Assembly: GCA_021521415.1 (NCBI GenBank)
Contig: JAIQDT010004989.1
Span: forward strand, 62,001-126,000
From: Bidens hawaiensis
Lineage: Eukaryota; Streptophyta; Magnoliopsida; Asterales; Asteraceae
Length of the DNA: 64,000 nt
Direction: 5' to 3'
Shown here: piece after piece, positions 34,270 to 46,080 of the stretch
How positions within the stretch are numbered: the stretch's first letter is position 1
Layout of the letters: the number at the start of each line of letters is the position of its first letter
Position numbers and translations under genes: made by a program
The notes under the pieces: model-generated
Told to the model about the DNA's origin: nothing
The model's input: only the letters and a program-made list of their open reading frames with translations
The model's database searches: none

Positions 34270-35408
34270 TGTTGAGTCAAGATTTGACCCAAAACTGATT
34301 ACAAGGAAGATTGGAATCTTCTCAACCACCTCAGATATTGTTATGTATGGAACCGGGAACACCTGAGATATCCGAACAAGGTTTTACTTAGCCGGGCAGG
34401 ATATTTTGCCTATCGGGCAAGGTTATCTTCTTGAAGTCTTCTTTAGAGGATATCCAGGTAGGGTTCACTCTTTAGTGTTTACCCGGGCAGGGTTCACTAG
34501 TTACTGTATACCCGGGCAAGGTTTTTTAATATCAAGCAGGTTTGTTCTTCATAGCAGAGTAAGGTTTACTTCAGAGTAAGCTCTTGGCTAACCAAGCTCA
34601 TGAAACCAAGTGATTGAAGATCGGGCAAGGTATTCATTAATAATACAGTGGTCCTGGTAAGCTTGATGTGTAATGAAATATCTCAAGTAACATCGGGAAG
34701 GGTTCAACTCAAGCAGGGTACAGTGCTCCCAAGCACACTTGAAGAACAAGGTTGCTAGTAAGTTTATGTTGGGCAAAGTCTGATATAATTAAGAAGATTG
34801 AAGTCTACCTGGTGAGTATTTTCCTTTGGAAAATACTCCAAGTAAAGGATACCTGGAAAACTGTTCCCGGGCGTACTTTAAGGTTACCAAGTCTAACAAG
34901 GAAGGCAGAGTACAAAGTTTACTAGGAGAAGGTTACTTCCACAAAGCCTACCCGGAAGACTTGTACAATTCTGAATATGTAATTTGAATATGTACGTTAT
35001 ATTTAGGGTTTCTAGAAGGAATGATAGTTTTCCAGAGGTGTCAGGCATATAAAAGGAATATTTAGGGCACACATCTAGGAGAGCAGCTGAATACAAATTA
35101 AGTGAGAATATTTTAAGTGATGGTTGTTCTTAGATTTGTACGGACATAACTTTCCCATCAAGAAACCCAAGATAGATTATCGTTTGTATGATTGATAATT
35201 ATATAAATGGAAATCTTTTGAATGAATCTTGTGTGTTAGTTATCTTTGATTGATCATTCAGCCATTCCACTGTTTATTATTGATTCCGCCTTTAACAAAC
35301 GGTTTTCTTTCTAAATATAGCAACCCGTCATTAACTCTCTTGTAACACATTATTGTGTGAGTTATGACTTAATTTGTTAACGATCTAACAACAATCGGGG
35401 ACCTGACA
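34270..35408 (+). repeat. COP-B 5' LTR
   Basis: 1139 bp, begins TGTTGAGTC and ends GACCTGACA. TATAAAAG at 35048-35055 is also kept in the 3' LTR (60545-60552). It contains repeated CCGGGCAAGGTT / CGGGCAGG-type blocks (34385-34530). Confidence 0.93.
35048..35055 (+). promoter_or_regulatory. COP-B LTR TATA box
   Basis: TATAAAAG, conserved in both LTRs. It leaves about 350 bp of transcribed LTR before the PBS. Confidence 0.55.
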
Positions 35409-35410
35409 AG

Positions 35411-35420
35411 TGGTATCAGA
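35411..35420 (+). other. COP-B primer-binding site
   Basis: TGGTATCAGA, matching initiator Met tRNA for ten bases, then AC in place of GC, two bases after the LTR. Confidence 0.85.
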
Positions 35421-35711
35421 ACTGGTCACTGCTATTTTAGTAAGAAATAGTTGCTGATTGAAGATTTGAAGAAAAATGACGTAAGCAGAACACTGTTCAA
35501 TTAAAGAGTGACGTCAGCTGCTCTGTTCTTCATTTCAGTCCAGATCTACAACTATTCGGTGTTTTCTCTTCCTTATTTAAATTAAAGTTGAAATCTTTAT
35601 TACTTAATCTTGCTCTAATCGAACCAGAAACATCAGATCTGTAGATCCGGTTCTCAGATCTAATAATTTTCAAACTTTGTTTTCACTAATTAACTGATTT
35701 TGATTTTCAAA
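35421..35711 (+). other. COP-B leader
   Basis: About 290 bp between PBS and gag. Two splice-donor-like sequences occur, GTAAGA at 35440 and GTAAGC at 35481. Either could serve a spliced transcript for ORF3; this is a hypothesis. Confidence 0.45.
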
Positions 35712-36900
35712 ATGTCTGGTTACGAAGAACAAGAGGTGTCTACTAATAAGATTCCTAGATTATATGGACAGGATAACTTCACAAAATGGAAGGTCTTATT
35801 TGAAGCAGCTGTTTGCTATAATGATGTGGATTTGTGGAACTCAATCAAGAATGGTCCACAATACAATACTGAAGGTGCCAATTGAACTGCTGCAATAAGA
35901 GTCAGAATGAGGAAAGTGGATGACATGGCCTTAGCCATGATAAAGATAGGTATTTCATGGGAAATATTGACCAAGGTTGCACATCACACTACATCTAAGG
36001 TTATGTATGATGCAATCCTTGAAATGTTTGAGGGAAACATTGAATTGAAGAACATCAAAAAGAAGAGGCTCAAGCGACAGTTAGAGAGATTTAAATACAA
36101 GGATGGAGAGAGATTGAAGTCAGTTCTGGAAAGATTCTTAGCAATTGTGAATGAACTAAGAACCACTAACTATGTCATGACTGACTTTGACCTGAACACC
36201 AAGCTGCTTAACTCAATGCTTAAGGAATGGTACATAGCCTGCAAATTCATCCTACAAAAGCCCAATTTCAATAATTTGAAAGTGGGTGATGTAGTGTGCT
36301 TCCTTCAGGCTGCTGAAATTAAAATGATTGAGAATGAAATGATCAAATAAGAGAAGCCATGTTTCCAGGTCACTAATGCTCTCATTGCACCAATGGGCAA
36401 CTTGTCAACCAAAAATCAACAACAGATTCCTATCATTGAAGAACCAGTTGAGCATGGTGTGGATACACCTAAATCTTTTGTTGGTGGTAGTACAAGTTAT
36501 CATGGAAACCAACAAAGGTTCAATGTCCAACTTATGGATGATACTGATTCTGCCTCAATGGCTAGTGGACATGTACTTTACACTGGTGGAGGAAGTGGCC
36601 AAGAAAGTGAAACACAGGCTTTGCTCTCCATGTTTACAGAATCATACAATGCTTTTGTAGCAAAAAAATTTGATTCATATCAGTGTCATCCAGGATGACC
36701 TAGAACATATAGATGCTAATGATTTGGAAGACATGGATTTGAAATGGCAAGCAGCCATGTTGGCTCTTAGAAGCAAAAGGCTATACAACAGGACTGGTAG
36801 ATCACTCCTATCAGGGCCTAATGAAAGAATTAGTTTTGATAAATCAAAAGCCATTTTCTATAACTGCCAATAGCCTGGTCATTTTGCCAGAGAATGTAAC
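35712..36900 (+). pseudogene. COP-B gag
   Basis: Starts MSGYEEQE at 35712. The copia Gag fold is recognisable (IPRLYGQDNFTKWK, YDAILEMFEGN, LKRQLERFKYKDGE, LNSMLKEW). In-frame stops occur at 35883-35885 and 36348-36350, and there is a frameshift near 36665. The knuckle near 36860-36900 reads FYNCQ, stop, PGHFAREC, so the first Cys and one inner codon are lost. It would have formed the particle shell. Confidence 0.85.
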
Positions 36901-39239
36901 ATGCCAAGAAACTTCCAGATGAATCAATATCAAAACCAGTCAAGAAATCAGCAGCATAAGTATCAGCAGAATCAACAGAGAATCAACAACCCAACCACAA
37001 CAACTTCAACAACTTTCAACAGCCTCGAATGAACAATAATCATCAATTTGTACCTCAGAATTAAAAATTTCAAAGAAACAACAATCAAAACCTTCAAACT
37101 ATTCCAAACAACACATTCCCAACTAATCAAAATCAACCTAGAAATCAAGGGAATGTGGCAGTAACCACACAACATGAGTGTCATTTTGATTGGAGCAATC
37201 ATGAAGAAGATATTGCTGATGATATTAAGAGGGAAAATGTGGCATTTATGGCATTCATTGAGAAAGAAGCTGGATCATCATCTCACGTACACTCTGCTCC
37301 TACTGATGATTTAAATGAAATTATCAACGAATTGAAAACAAAAGTAGGCAAGCTGGAAAGTGAGTGTTTTAGGAAACAAAGTATCATCAATGGATATGAG
37401 TCTAGTGAACTGATTAGTGAAGAAAAGATTAAAATCTTAGAAGATGAGTGCATAAGTAGTTACAGAGGTCAGAAAAGATACACCACTGAGATTGATGGGC
37501 TGAAGAAGATGATTGTTGAAGAAAAGGTGCAGAACACAAAACTGCAGGTTGAAAATGAATTCTTGAAGAACTTGGTTTCCACTGGAAACATCTGTGGTAT
37601 TTTAAACCAAGTAGATGAGAAAGACAAATACAAAGCCGTTCAACCACCATTCAACAACAACTTTGTGCCAAAAGTTGATAAAGAGAAAAGAGATGCATAC
37701 CTGCAACAATTCAGAGATGTCTTTCAAGACAAAGAGGAATTTGTTGATCTGTACAAGAATGTTGAAGTGTATCAAGAAGGTAAATTTTTTATCAAAGAAG
37801 AAGTAAAAGAAGATAAGTCAATTGGAGTTCAAGTCTCTGAAGATGACTTTGATTCTGTTGATCTGAATCAAGATGACTTAAGTGATTTGAGTGAGCAAGT
37901 CACTAATGAGGAAATCAAAGCTGCTAAAAGAGGAAGAACATACAAGAAACCAGAGTCAATTGATAAACTTCCAATGTATCCAACTGTCACACCAAGAATG
38001 AAGAAACGGAATGAAAGAGTTGAAAGAGAACATGTATCTTTTGACATTTGTGAAAGGAAGAAGATAAGCTACAATGCAGTGAGGCCTCCAAGCAAAGCTG
38101 TGTTGGAAAGGATAAAGCAAAACAACAAGAAAATGGTGACTGAAACTGTTGATGTTGAAAATTTTATTCCATTCTACCCTGTTTTCTCCAGTCATGAAGT
38201 GTTTGACATTGGAGAGGTGGAAACCATGGAAGAATATGAGAAAAGGCAATCAAGACATAGAGAAAGTCAAGATGAGGAATCTATGATTATGGAAAAGATT
38301 GTCTTTATCCAAAGCAAACTTGAAAGACAAGACATCAAGATTGAGGAGTTTGTGCCCTTCTCAATTAACTTTGATGGTTTAAAGAATCAGAAGACTCTTG
38401 GAGTCAAAGCTCCCAAACCAAGTGATAGATTCAAGAAGGGAAGCAATCATGAAAAATACAAGGGAAAAGTTTGGTGCAAAAAGTGTGATGAGTATGGTGA
38501 TCACATAAACTCATGTAATGAAAGATTCAACTTCAAACCTTTCCATGTCCCAGATGAAACAAAGTATGGCCAAGACTTTGTTCTGCACAAGAAAAAAGTA
38601 TGATGCATACCTGGGAAAAGGAAAAATCTGTGGAAATGAAACCACAAGTAAAGATGAGTTGAAATCAACAAAAGAGACAAGAAATGAGAAGAAAACTGAA
38701 TTCAAAACAAAGAAATAAGTGACTAAATCTGTAAGAAGAAGTGTGTCTCCTAAGAAGCACGAGAAAGCTGTCAAAAAGAACTTTCAACCTTTGAGAATCA
38801 GCCCTAAACAAGATACTCAATCAGTCAAGTCTGATGGATCTCAAGGTTCACCTAGCAGTGAAAAGACAAGAAACAAAGGTGTCTTTTCAAGAAAGAAACC
38901 AACTGAACTGACAGGTGATGAGAAGTTTTTGGTAAAGCATGGATATGAACCAGAAGGATTCCTTTGGAAACCTAAGGTTGAAGCTAAAGTGGATAGAACA
39001 GCTGATGTAAGAGAATACTCAGAATAGAAAGATTATGTAGTTCAAGAGTATGACATTGCACCAGAAAAATCCCAAGTCACAACCTCATTTGTTAAAACTC
39101 AAAGAGAGTGTGGATATGAAACTGATAACTCAGACAATATAGAATTGACTCATGAAGATCCTAAACCAACAACACTCACATCCAAAGTTGTCATTGAAAC
39201 GGAAACTGATGAGCTGCAAGTTGAAATAGCTTGCACTTC
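36901..39239 (+). pseudogene. COP-B Gag-Pol linker with long coiled-coil-like ORF
   Basis: After an Asn/Gln-rich stretch (36900-37150) a 482-codon ORF spans 37155-38603 and a 102-codon one 38719-39027. The first is rich in Glu/Lys with heptad-like spacing (about codons 60-150) and ends with a Cys-containing segment, CKKCDEYGDHINSC, a CCHC-like knuckle. The second is Lys/Ser-rich with GDEKFLVKHGYEPEGF. It corresponds in position to 32328-33146 of COP-A. I do not recognise its domain beyond the knuckle. It is likely a Gag C-terminal extension or linker. Confidence 0.6.
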
Positions 39240-39269
39240 ATTACTCAACTAATAAAACTATTTCTTTTG

Positions 39270-40946
39270 TGCATGAACAGTCCACTACACTTAATGACAT
39301 ATGGTACATGGATAGTGGATGTTCTAGGCACATAACTTGTGATAGGAGGTCACTTGTTAACTATGAAGAAAAGTTTGAAGGTCTTGTGGCATTTGGAAGT
39401 GATGAGAATGGTGAAAAGATTGTTTGAAAAGGAATTTTGACAAATGGAAAAGTTTCATTTGATAATGTGTTTCATGTTGAAGGTCTACAGTACAATCTGC
39501 TAAGCATATCACAAATGTCTGATAAGGGCTACAAAGTTGGTTTTGATGACTCACACTGTTTCATATTAAAACCTGAATTTGTAATTCCACCTGAAATGAT
39601 TATGATGATGGCCCCAAGAAATGGCAACCTATATGAGCTTAATATGAAAGAGGCTGTTTCAAGGGGAGGTACATATTTTGTTTCCAAATCCACTGAAAAT
39701 GAGTCAAAGCCGTGGCACAGGAAACTATATCATGTGAATCTGAAGAATATGAACAGACTTGTTAGAGGTGAGCATGTCATTGTCTTACCTACAAGAGAGT
39801 TCAAATTGGAAGATCATTGCAGTTCATGCCAGAAAGGCAAGCAGCACAAATCCTCTCATAAGACAAAGATCATCAACTCAATTGATCAAGCACTTGAATT
39901 ACTTCACATGGATCTTTTTGGTTCTGTGAGTGTGCCAAGTATAGGGAAGAAAAGATATTGTGTGGTGATTATTGATGATTACTCAAGATATATTTGGGTT
40001 TAATTCCTAAGTACAAAGGATGAGACTGCTGAGCTGATTACGGGATGTGTGACAATGATTGAGAAGAAACTGAATAAGAAAGTTAAAACAATGAGAAGTG
40101 ATAATCGTACTGAGTTCAGAAAAGGGAATATGTCAACAATTCTCAGCTCCTAGAACTCCTGAACAGAATGGTGTTGCATAAAGAAGAAACAGGACATTTA
40201 TTGAAGCTGCAAGAACCATGCTAGCAGATGCAAATCTACCAGTTACATTTTGGCCTGAAGCCATTAATACTGTATGCTATGTTCAGAACACGGTACTAGT
40301 CAACAAAAGGCATGAAAAGACACCATATGAAATTTTCGATAATAGGAAGCCTTACATCAAGTTTTTCAAGCCTTTTGGATGTAAATGTTTTCTACTCAAC
40401 ACCAGGGATTACTTGAACAAGTTTCAAACAAAATCCTTGGATTGCTTCTTTGTTGGATATTCTACACATTCAAAAGCATACAGAGTATATGTGAAAGATC
40501 ATATGAGTTTAATTGAATCATCTGATGTTGTCTTTAATGAAAATCAGTTCAACACAGTTGATGGTGCAGCATGGCTGTTTGATCATGAGAAATTGGTATG
40601 GTCTTTTAAGATTTTTCCTGAATACTTTGATGATTCATTTTACAAGACAAGTGTGATTAAAGAGAAAAAGAAGAAGACTTTGAATTTAGAAAAGTTGTGG
40701 AAGAAGGTTGCTAGACAAGAAAGGGAGTATACATTTACAAAGGGTCCCTTATGTGATACTGTTGAACAAGTTCAAGACAATGACCAAGTGAACAATCACA
40801 GTCCAGAACAAGATCATGCAGATGTCAATCAAGAAAATCAAGAAGTGAATACTGATCAAGTTCAGGATGAAGGAAACCCAGGCAACCAAACAATTGAAGA
40901 AGAAGTTGTAACAACAGCAAGATTTCAAGACCTATTTGAGAGGTAG
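39270..40946 (+). pseudogene. COP-B protease and integrase
   Basis: Protease reads WYMDSGCSRHITCDRR at about 39300, with a TGA at 39424. Pre-integrase has WHRKLYHVNLKNMNRL and CSSCQKGKQHK (His lost in one knuckle position). The catalytic block has LLHMDLFG and IDDYSRYIWV, a stop near 40001, RSDNRTEF and NGVA, where the codon of the catalytic Glu is TAA (about 40178-40180). From 40218 to 40946 the C-terminal part is open (PVTFWPEAINTVCYVQN, FKPFGCKCFLLN). Inactive. Confidence 0.85.
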
Positions 40947-41024
40947 AATATAGGAAACAATGGTGCATCCACTTCAAGACAGCACACTGAAGAAGCACCA
41001 GAGTTTCATGATGTTGAAACAGAA

Positions 41025-41527
41025 TTGATCATTGAGGAACCTGAACTCAATGAATCAAATCTTGACATAAATATGTTTGCAGATATAATAGTTCAAACTT
41101 CTTATGTTGAAAAGAATCATCCTTCTGAAAACATCATTGGAGATATAAATGAAAGATTTACTAGAAGCCACTCTGAAATTGCAAACATCTCTTTATACTC
41201 CTGCTTTCTATCCGAAATAGAACCAAAGAACATTGTTCAAGCTCTAAAAGACAACAGTTGGGTGGAGGCAATGCAGGATGAATTGGCACAGTTCAGAGAT
41301 CTACATGTTTAGGATCTGGTTGATAGGCCAAGAAACAGGTCAGCAATTGGCACAAAATGGGTTTTCAGAAACAAAAGGGATGAGAGGGGTTTGGTGATTA
41401 AGAATAAAGCTTGGCTTGTGGAACTGGGATTCCTTCAAGTGGAAGGAATAGACTTTGAGGAATTCTTTGCACCAGTTGCAAGACTTGAATCCATCAGGAT
41501 TTTTCTTACATATGCTGCCTTAAAGAA
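41025..41527 (+). pseudogene. COP-B reverse transcriptase, N-terminal fragment
   Basis: Reads [46 protein letters not shown] and [11 protein letters not shown], then is cut at 41527 by CHR-C. The rest of RT and RNase H is not found on the far side of CHR-C, so it was lost in a deletion that also removed the end of the CHR-C 3' LTR. TAG at about 41310 interrupts the frame. Confidence 0.85.
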
Positions 41528-44500
41528 TGTGACACTCGTCAATTTCAAGTTAACTCTGTTAATCCAAACTCCGTCAATTCAAACTTATGATCACTTGATC
41601 TATAACGCACATCTCATTACATTTAAAATAGACTTTTAAATGACGCTTGACAATTACTACATGTGTAGTCTTTCGGGATTGCACCGAAACGCAAACGAGT
41701 TGACGCAAATCATTGGTGAATCAACGAAAAACATCCAAACAATAATTATGTGTTAGGCTTATGTGTTATTTGATAATATTACATAAAAAGTTAACTCAAG
41801 ATGCAAACAAGTTACTTTAGGCAAGAAAAGTATTAATTAGAAGTTGAGGGGCCTTGATGTAACATGTTATTATTTAATAATAACAAAACCCTAGCTCTCT
41901 TTCTCCCTCTCTCTAACCCAATCGGCAGCCCTCCCCTCCCCTCTCTTTGCAACGGCAGCCAACACCCACCACCATATCACCTTCGTTTGATCTTGTTCTT
42001 CATAATCGGAGCATCCCACACTAGTTTCTAAGCATATCTCACGTTTCTCTTAGTTGTTTCTTCGTTTTTAAGGTATAAACATGAAACCCTAACTTTGTTA
42101 ATTATGTATTAGTGTTTATGTGCTTGATTTTGATTAGAGTATGATTGATTATGCGTTGGTTATTGATTGTGATGATCATATGTGATTTTGAACGGTGAAA
42201 GATTGTTAAATCATTGATTTTTTGTAAACCCTAGAGGGTTACTACTGATTTTTATGAATAATTATGTTTATTACATGTTTGGAGATATGTCGTATGCTTA
42301 GGATGCATGTTAGACAATTGTTTGTGCTTGCTGAGTTTTGACAGCAGAGATTGTTAAAATTGAACGACATATAACTTGTTAAATATAAAAGCAAACTGAT
42401 CTATTTATGAGTCTAAGAGGTATTACTCTGAGTCTAGTTTCCAGAAAACCCAACCACGCCTAATTTGGAGGTGTTTTGGTTGCTCAAACGATTTAAATGT
42501 GATTAAAGATCAAAACTGGTACTGGACAGATTGTAAGTTATGTTTAGACAACTGTAACTAAATGTTAATGTGGAAATTGGTCGAGGTTGTTAGCCCTAAA
42601 GTGTACCATGTTGAGTCTAGTTTCTATAAAGTCCAAAATTGTAATTTTTGGACTAGTAAAAGTTAACGTTTATTATTTTACAAAACTGAAGTGCAAATCT
42701 GAATTGTGAGACCTGCTGTTAGGTTGTTTTGTAATTATCATATCTCATGGACTACAAGACCAAATGGGTTGGTTCCACTTCTAGAAGCTAACTTGTTGAG
42801 TTAAGAACCTAACCCAATTGGTCTTGCATTAGTTGGATTTTTCATTTAACGGGAATAACAAATAACATTCTGTTGCGCATGATTTTGACTGCTGTGAGTT
42901 GCTGTAATGTTTTGATCAATGTGAGAAATCTATGAGGAATAAAAATACAATAAAATATGTTCTGGAAACCTAACTCATGTATGCTTTTGTGACGATTTTT
43001 TGGTGAATTAATTGAGATGCTATGATCTGTTGAATAGAGTAATCTTTCAAGTAGAATTCTGTCTTGATGAAACTAGCTGCTGAACTTTGTGAAAATACAT
43101 GAAACGTGCTAAGTACTAGATAATTGTTATGTTTTGACCAAATTGCCCTTGCGGGGAATAATTGCTAGTAATGTACAAAATATATATGATATGTAAGTAG
43201 TTGTTCACACATGTAACGTATCACGAATGTGTTCGTTGAGACACACACAATTCACAAACGAAACACGAAACGAATTTTATGCATAGGTACTATGTGCCGA
43301 GTCTAGAGACTCGATAACAGTTCCAACACTTAGAAAATCTCATTTGTTGTTTTAGACCGCTAGTGAGGATTTTTCTGTGACGCGCATCCTTTGGTTTACT
43401 CGTTTTTGGAATTCTTCACAAACAGTGAGTTTCACGTTTCCCCGTTTTAACTCTTATTAACACTTTTGACATGGGGGAGAATACATACTCCGAAATGCTT
43501 TTAGATTTTGTTATTAGATTATATATCACTTGTAAAGGCTAAGTGGCAAACGAAACAACTGAAGTCCTCCACACATCGAACCGTTTAGTATTGGATAATA
43601 GATAATAGCGAGTCACTGTTGAGTAGTACTACTGGGTTTGACAAACCCCACCCAACGCTAAGCTCGACTGGAGGTCGAGTGGGTGTAATTTTTGTTGGTG
43701 CATTTTGTGACCGTCGCTATGCAATTCTGATCAGCCGAAACGATGTACGAAGTTAGGACAACTTCGCCATAGGCGAAGTTAGAATAACTTCGCCATTGGC
43801 GAAGTTGTAACAACTTCTGCCATAGGCGAAGTTAGAACAACTTCGCCTTAGGCGAAGTTGTAACAACTTCGCTACAGGCCCGAGCCCATGAAGTTGTTTA
43901 TATATGTATGTGTGTCTTGTTTAGGTTTGAGTATTCAGAAAATTAGAGTTTTGTGTTACAGTTTATTTGTCTAGAGAGAAACCGGGAGGGAGAGTCGTGT
44001 GGGACGGCCCGAGGTAGAGCTCACCTCGGGTCGGCCGTCATATTTGTTTTCGTGTTTAATTTGTAACGTGGTGGTTATTATATAAAAGATCTGCAGATTT
44101 GTTTATCCCGTTCGGTTTCTCTCTAGACAATTGAACTGTAACACAAAACTCTCTAACTTTTCTGGATACACAAACCTAACCAAGACACATTTATATATAT
44201 ATAAACAACTTCACGGGCTTGGGCCTGTAGGCGAAGTTGTTACAACTTCGCCTAAGGCGAAGTTGTTCTAACTTCGCCTATGGCGAAGTTGTCCTAACTT
44301 CGTACATCGTTTACGCTGATCAGAATTGCATAGCGACGGTCACAAAATGCACCAACAGACTCCCCTTTGACCGTTGCTCTCAATTCTAACAAACACAAAA
44401 GATCATCTGCTACAAAACATGCACCAACAATTTTGGCTAACACATTACCATGGTCGGGATAGACCTGGTGGCAAGGCAAATGATAAACAGTCAGCTTCGG

Positions 44501-44955
44501 TTTCGAACACTTAGTAATACTTGCTTTATAGGCTAGCTACCTATAGATATATAATTGATTTAACACTATATGGTAACGCAAAATGCTAAACGCAAAACGC
44601 TAAACGCAAACGCTTTATTGTATATACACTTGTGAACTCACCAACCCCGTGATGACACTTTTAGTATGTCATTCTCAGGTAGCCGAGGAGGGCGCGCGGT
44701 ATAGGATCATGCATTACTTTGAAAGCTATTGTTTATGCAACTTGTTTTTAAACTGTTATTAATTGGGTTTTAAGTCGTCCTGCGTGACGCAACAACTTTT
44801 GGTTAAAGGTTTTACGCTTCCGCATTTATTTACACTTAAATGTTTTCGTGGTTTGAAAACTTTATTTATGGTTTGATTATAACTAATGATTCCGATCCTG
44901 TTAGTTCACACCCTCTGACGGTAAAACTCCGTTAGTGGATTTTGAGGGTGTGACA
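41528..44955 (+). repeat. CHR-C 5' LTR, interrupted by FB-G
   Basis: Begins TGTGACACTCG and ends GGGTGTGACA. Without FB-G (735 bp) it is about 2.69 kb. Compared with the 3' LTR it lacks one copy of an approximately 310-bp internal direct repeat. No gene is supported inside. Confidence 0.9.
43694..44428. mobile_element. FB-G: foldback / MULE-like non-autonomous element
   Basis: The CHR-C 3' LTR has the empty site (TAATTTTTGCTAACAC near 51292), which defines the insert. The ends are GTTGGTGCATTTTGT and ACAAAACATGCACCAAC, inverted repeats. Long arms (about 43695-43990 and 44105-44357) can pair around a loop of about 110 bp. Inside the arms, units such as ACTTCGCCATAGGCGAAGT are themselves palindromes, five on the left (the last partial) and three on the right. 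A second end-like TGCACCAACA lies at 44348, 72 bp before the real right end. Flanks AATTTTTG / AATTTTGG suggest an 8-9 bp duplication. No transposase. Confidence 0.82.
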
Positions 44956-44958
44956 GAT

Positions 44959-44971
44959 TGGTATCAGAGCC
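44959..44971 (+). other. CHR-C primer-binding site
   Basis: TGGTATCAGAGCC, three bases after the LTR, initiator Met tRNA type. Confidence 0.92.
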
Positions 44972-45134
44972 ATTGGTTATAGCAAACTAGAAATTGCATG
45001 CATACTAGACTATAACTGCAACGACCCATTAGTTATAATTATACGCACTGCATATATATTTTGCTTAGTCTCTCGTTATCTTATCTCTTTACCTCATTCA
45101 CTCATACGCGCGCATACACGACTTACCTGTAGGG

Positions 45135-45827
45135 ATGTCGACGCTACCATCATCATCATCCGATCAGATGACTCATACTCATGGAAAGGAACCGCAACTA
45201 CCTACCTCATCACCACACCGAGTAGTCCCGGAACTAGAAGCCCCTGCACCGAAGAGGTATCGCCTGTCTGGAGGCATGTACGACGACGACATTAGCTGGG
45301 ATTGGTACCCGAGTCTGATCAGACGTATGGTCTATCGCGAACAAGTTCCCCTGCTACCCCACCCGAGTCGTCCTGCTTACCCCAACACTCTGCCACCTAT
45401 AACCGAACCAACGGAGCAAGTTCTCGCGGCTGTTGTCTCTTGTTTAGAGCGTGACGTGGGTTTTATGCGCTCGGCGAGAGCGGACATTCCCGGATTGATA
45501 AGAAATGGAACCGAGGCTAGGGAGGAAATTTCCCGCCTGAAAACGACTATGAAGGGAATGCAAGATGCTAGTGATTAACAGATGAAGATTATGAGAAAAA
45601 TGCAAGCAGAGATAATCGATTTGCAAGAGCAACTCCATGTGGCGAGGACCCGGACAGAGATAGCTCTAGAGCGTTGCGATCTCCTACATATGCAAATTGC
45701 TCAGAATGCAGCAGAACCTGAGGAAGAACCCGAGGAAGAACCTGAGGAGGAACCCCAAGAGGTACCGGAGGAAGAACCGGCTGAGCCAGAGGCACACTCA
45801 GAGGTGTCCTCAGACGATGACACCTAA
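45135..45827 (+). pseudogene. CHR-C ORF0: acidic protein upstream of gag, one stop
   Basis: One frame from ATG 45135 to TAA 45825-45827 with an internal TAA at 45576-45578, about 230 codons. The N-terminal part is Ser/Pro-rich, the middle (codons 40-75) has DISWDWYPSLIRRM, codons 95-190 look like a coiled coil (ARADIPGLIRNGTEAREEIS, then MQAEIIDLQEQL), and the C-terminus is a Glu-Glu-Pro repeat. G1 has the same ORF at 674-1369: same position, an opening with similar context, a WYP motif and an acidic tail. Two diverged copies with the same layout suggest it was a real protein. Function unknown. Confidence 0.65.
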
Positions 45828-46080
45828 GATGATAACACCTAGATGGAGGGGTTGTCTTCATCCGAACTATTATTTTCTATGATTTTAAGGGTTGGTTTTA
45901 AATACTTTGTAGAGAATACAATGGTTTTAATCATGACTTATTATTTGGATTATTATATGGTTGTGATGTGATGTTTTTTTCCTTTGTTTTCTTTCTTACC
46001 TATCTTGTTATTACATGTATGGGGTGTTACATATGAAACCGAGAATTCATGTCTAACCTCTTATGCTGTGATTCTAGAAA
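45828..46080 (+). other. CHR-C spacer between ORF0 and gag
   Basis: T-rich, no coding signal; counterpart of 1370-1659 in G1. Confidence 0.6.

Noticed and set aside
37155..38603. 482-codon ORF as an independent plant gene
   Set aside because: It lies between the gag and protease of COP-B, in the same orientation, and ends with a Cys knuckle; it is part of the element.
44140..44428. Short second terminal repeat of FB-G as a separate insertion
   Set aside because: The last 72 bp could be a duplicated end, but no duplication of target sequence separates it from the rest.
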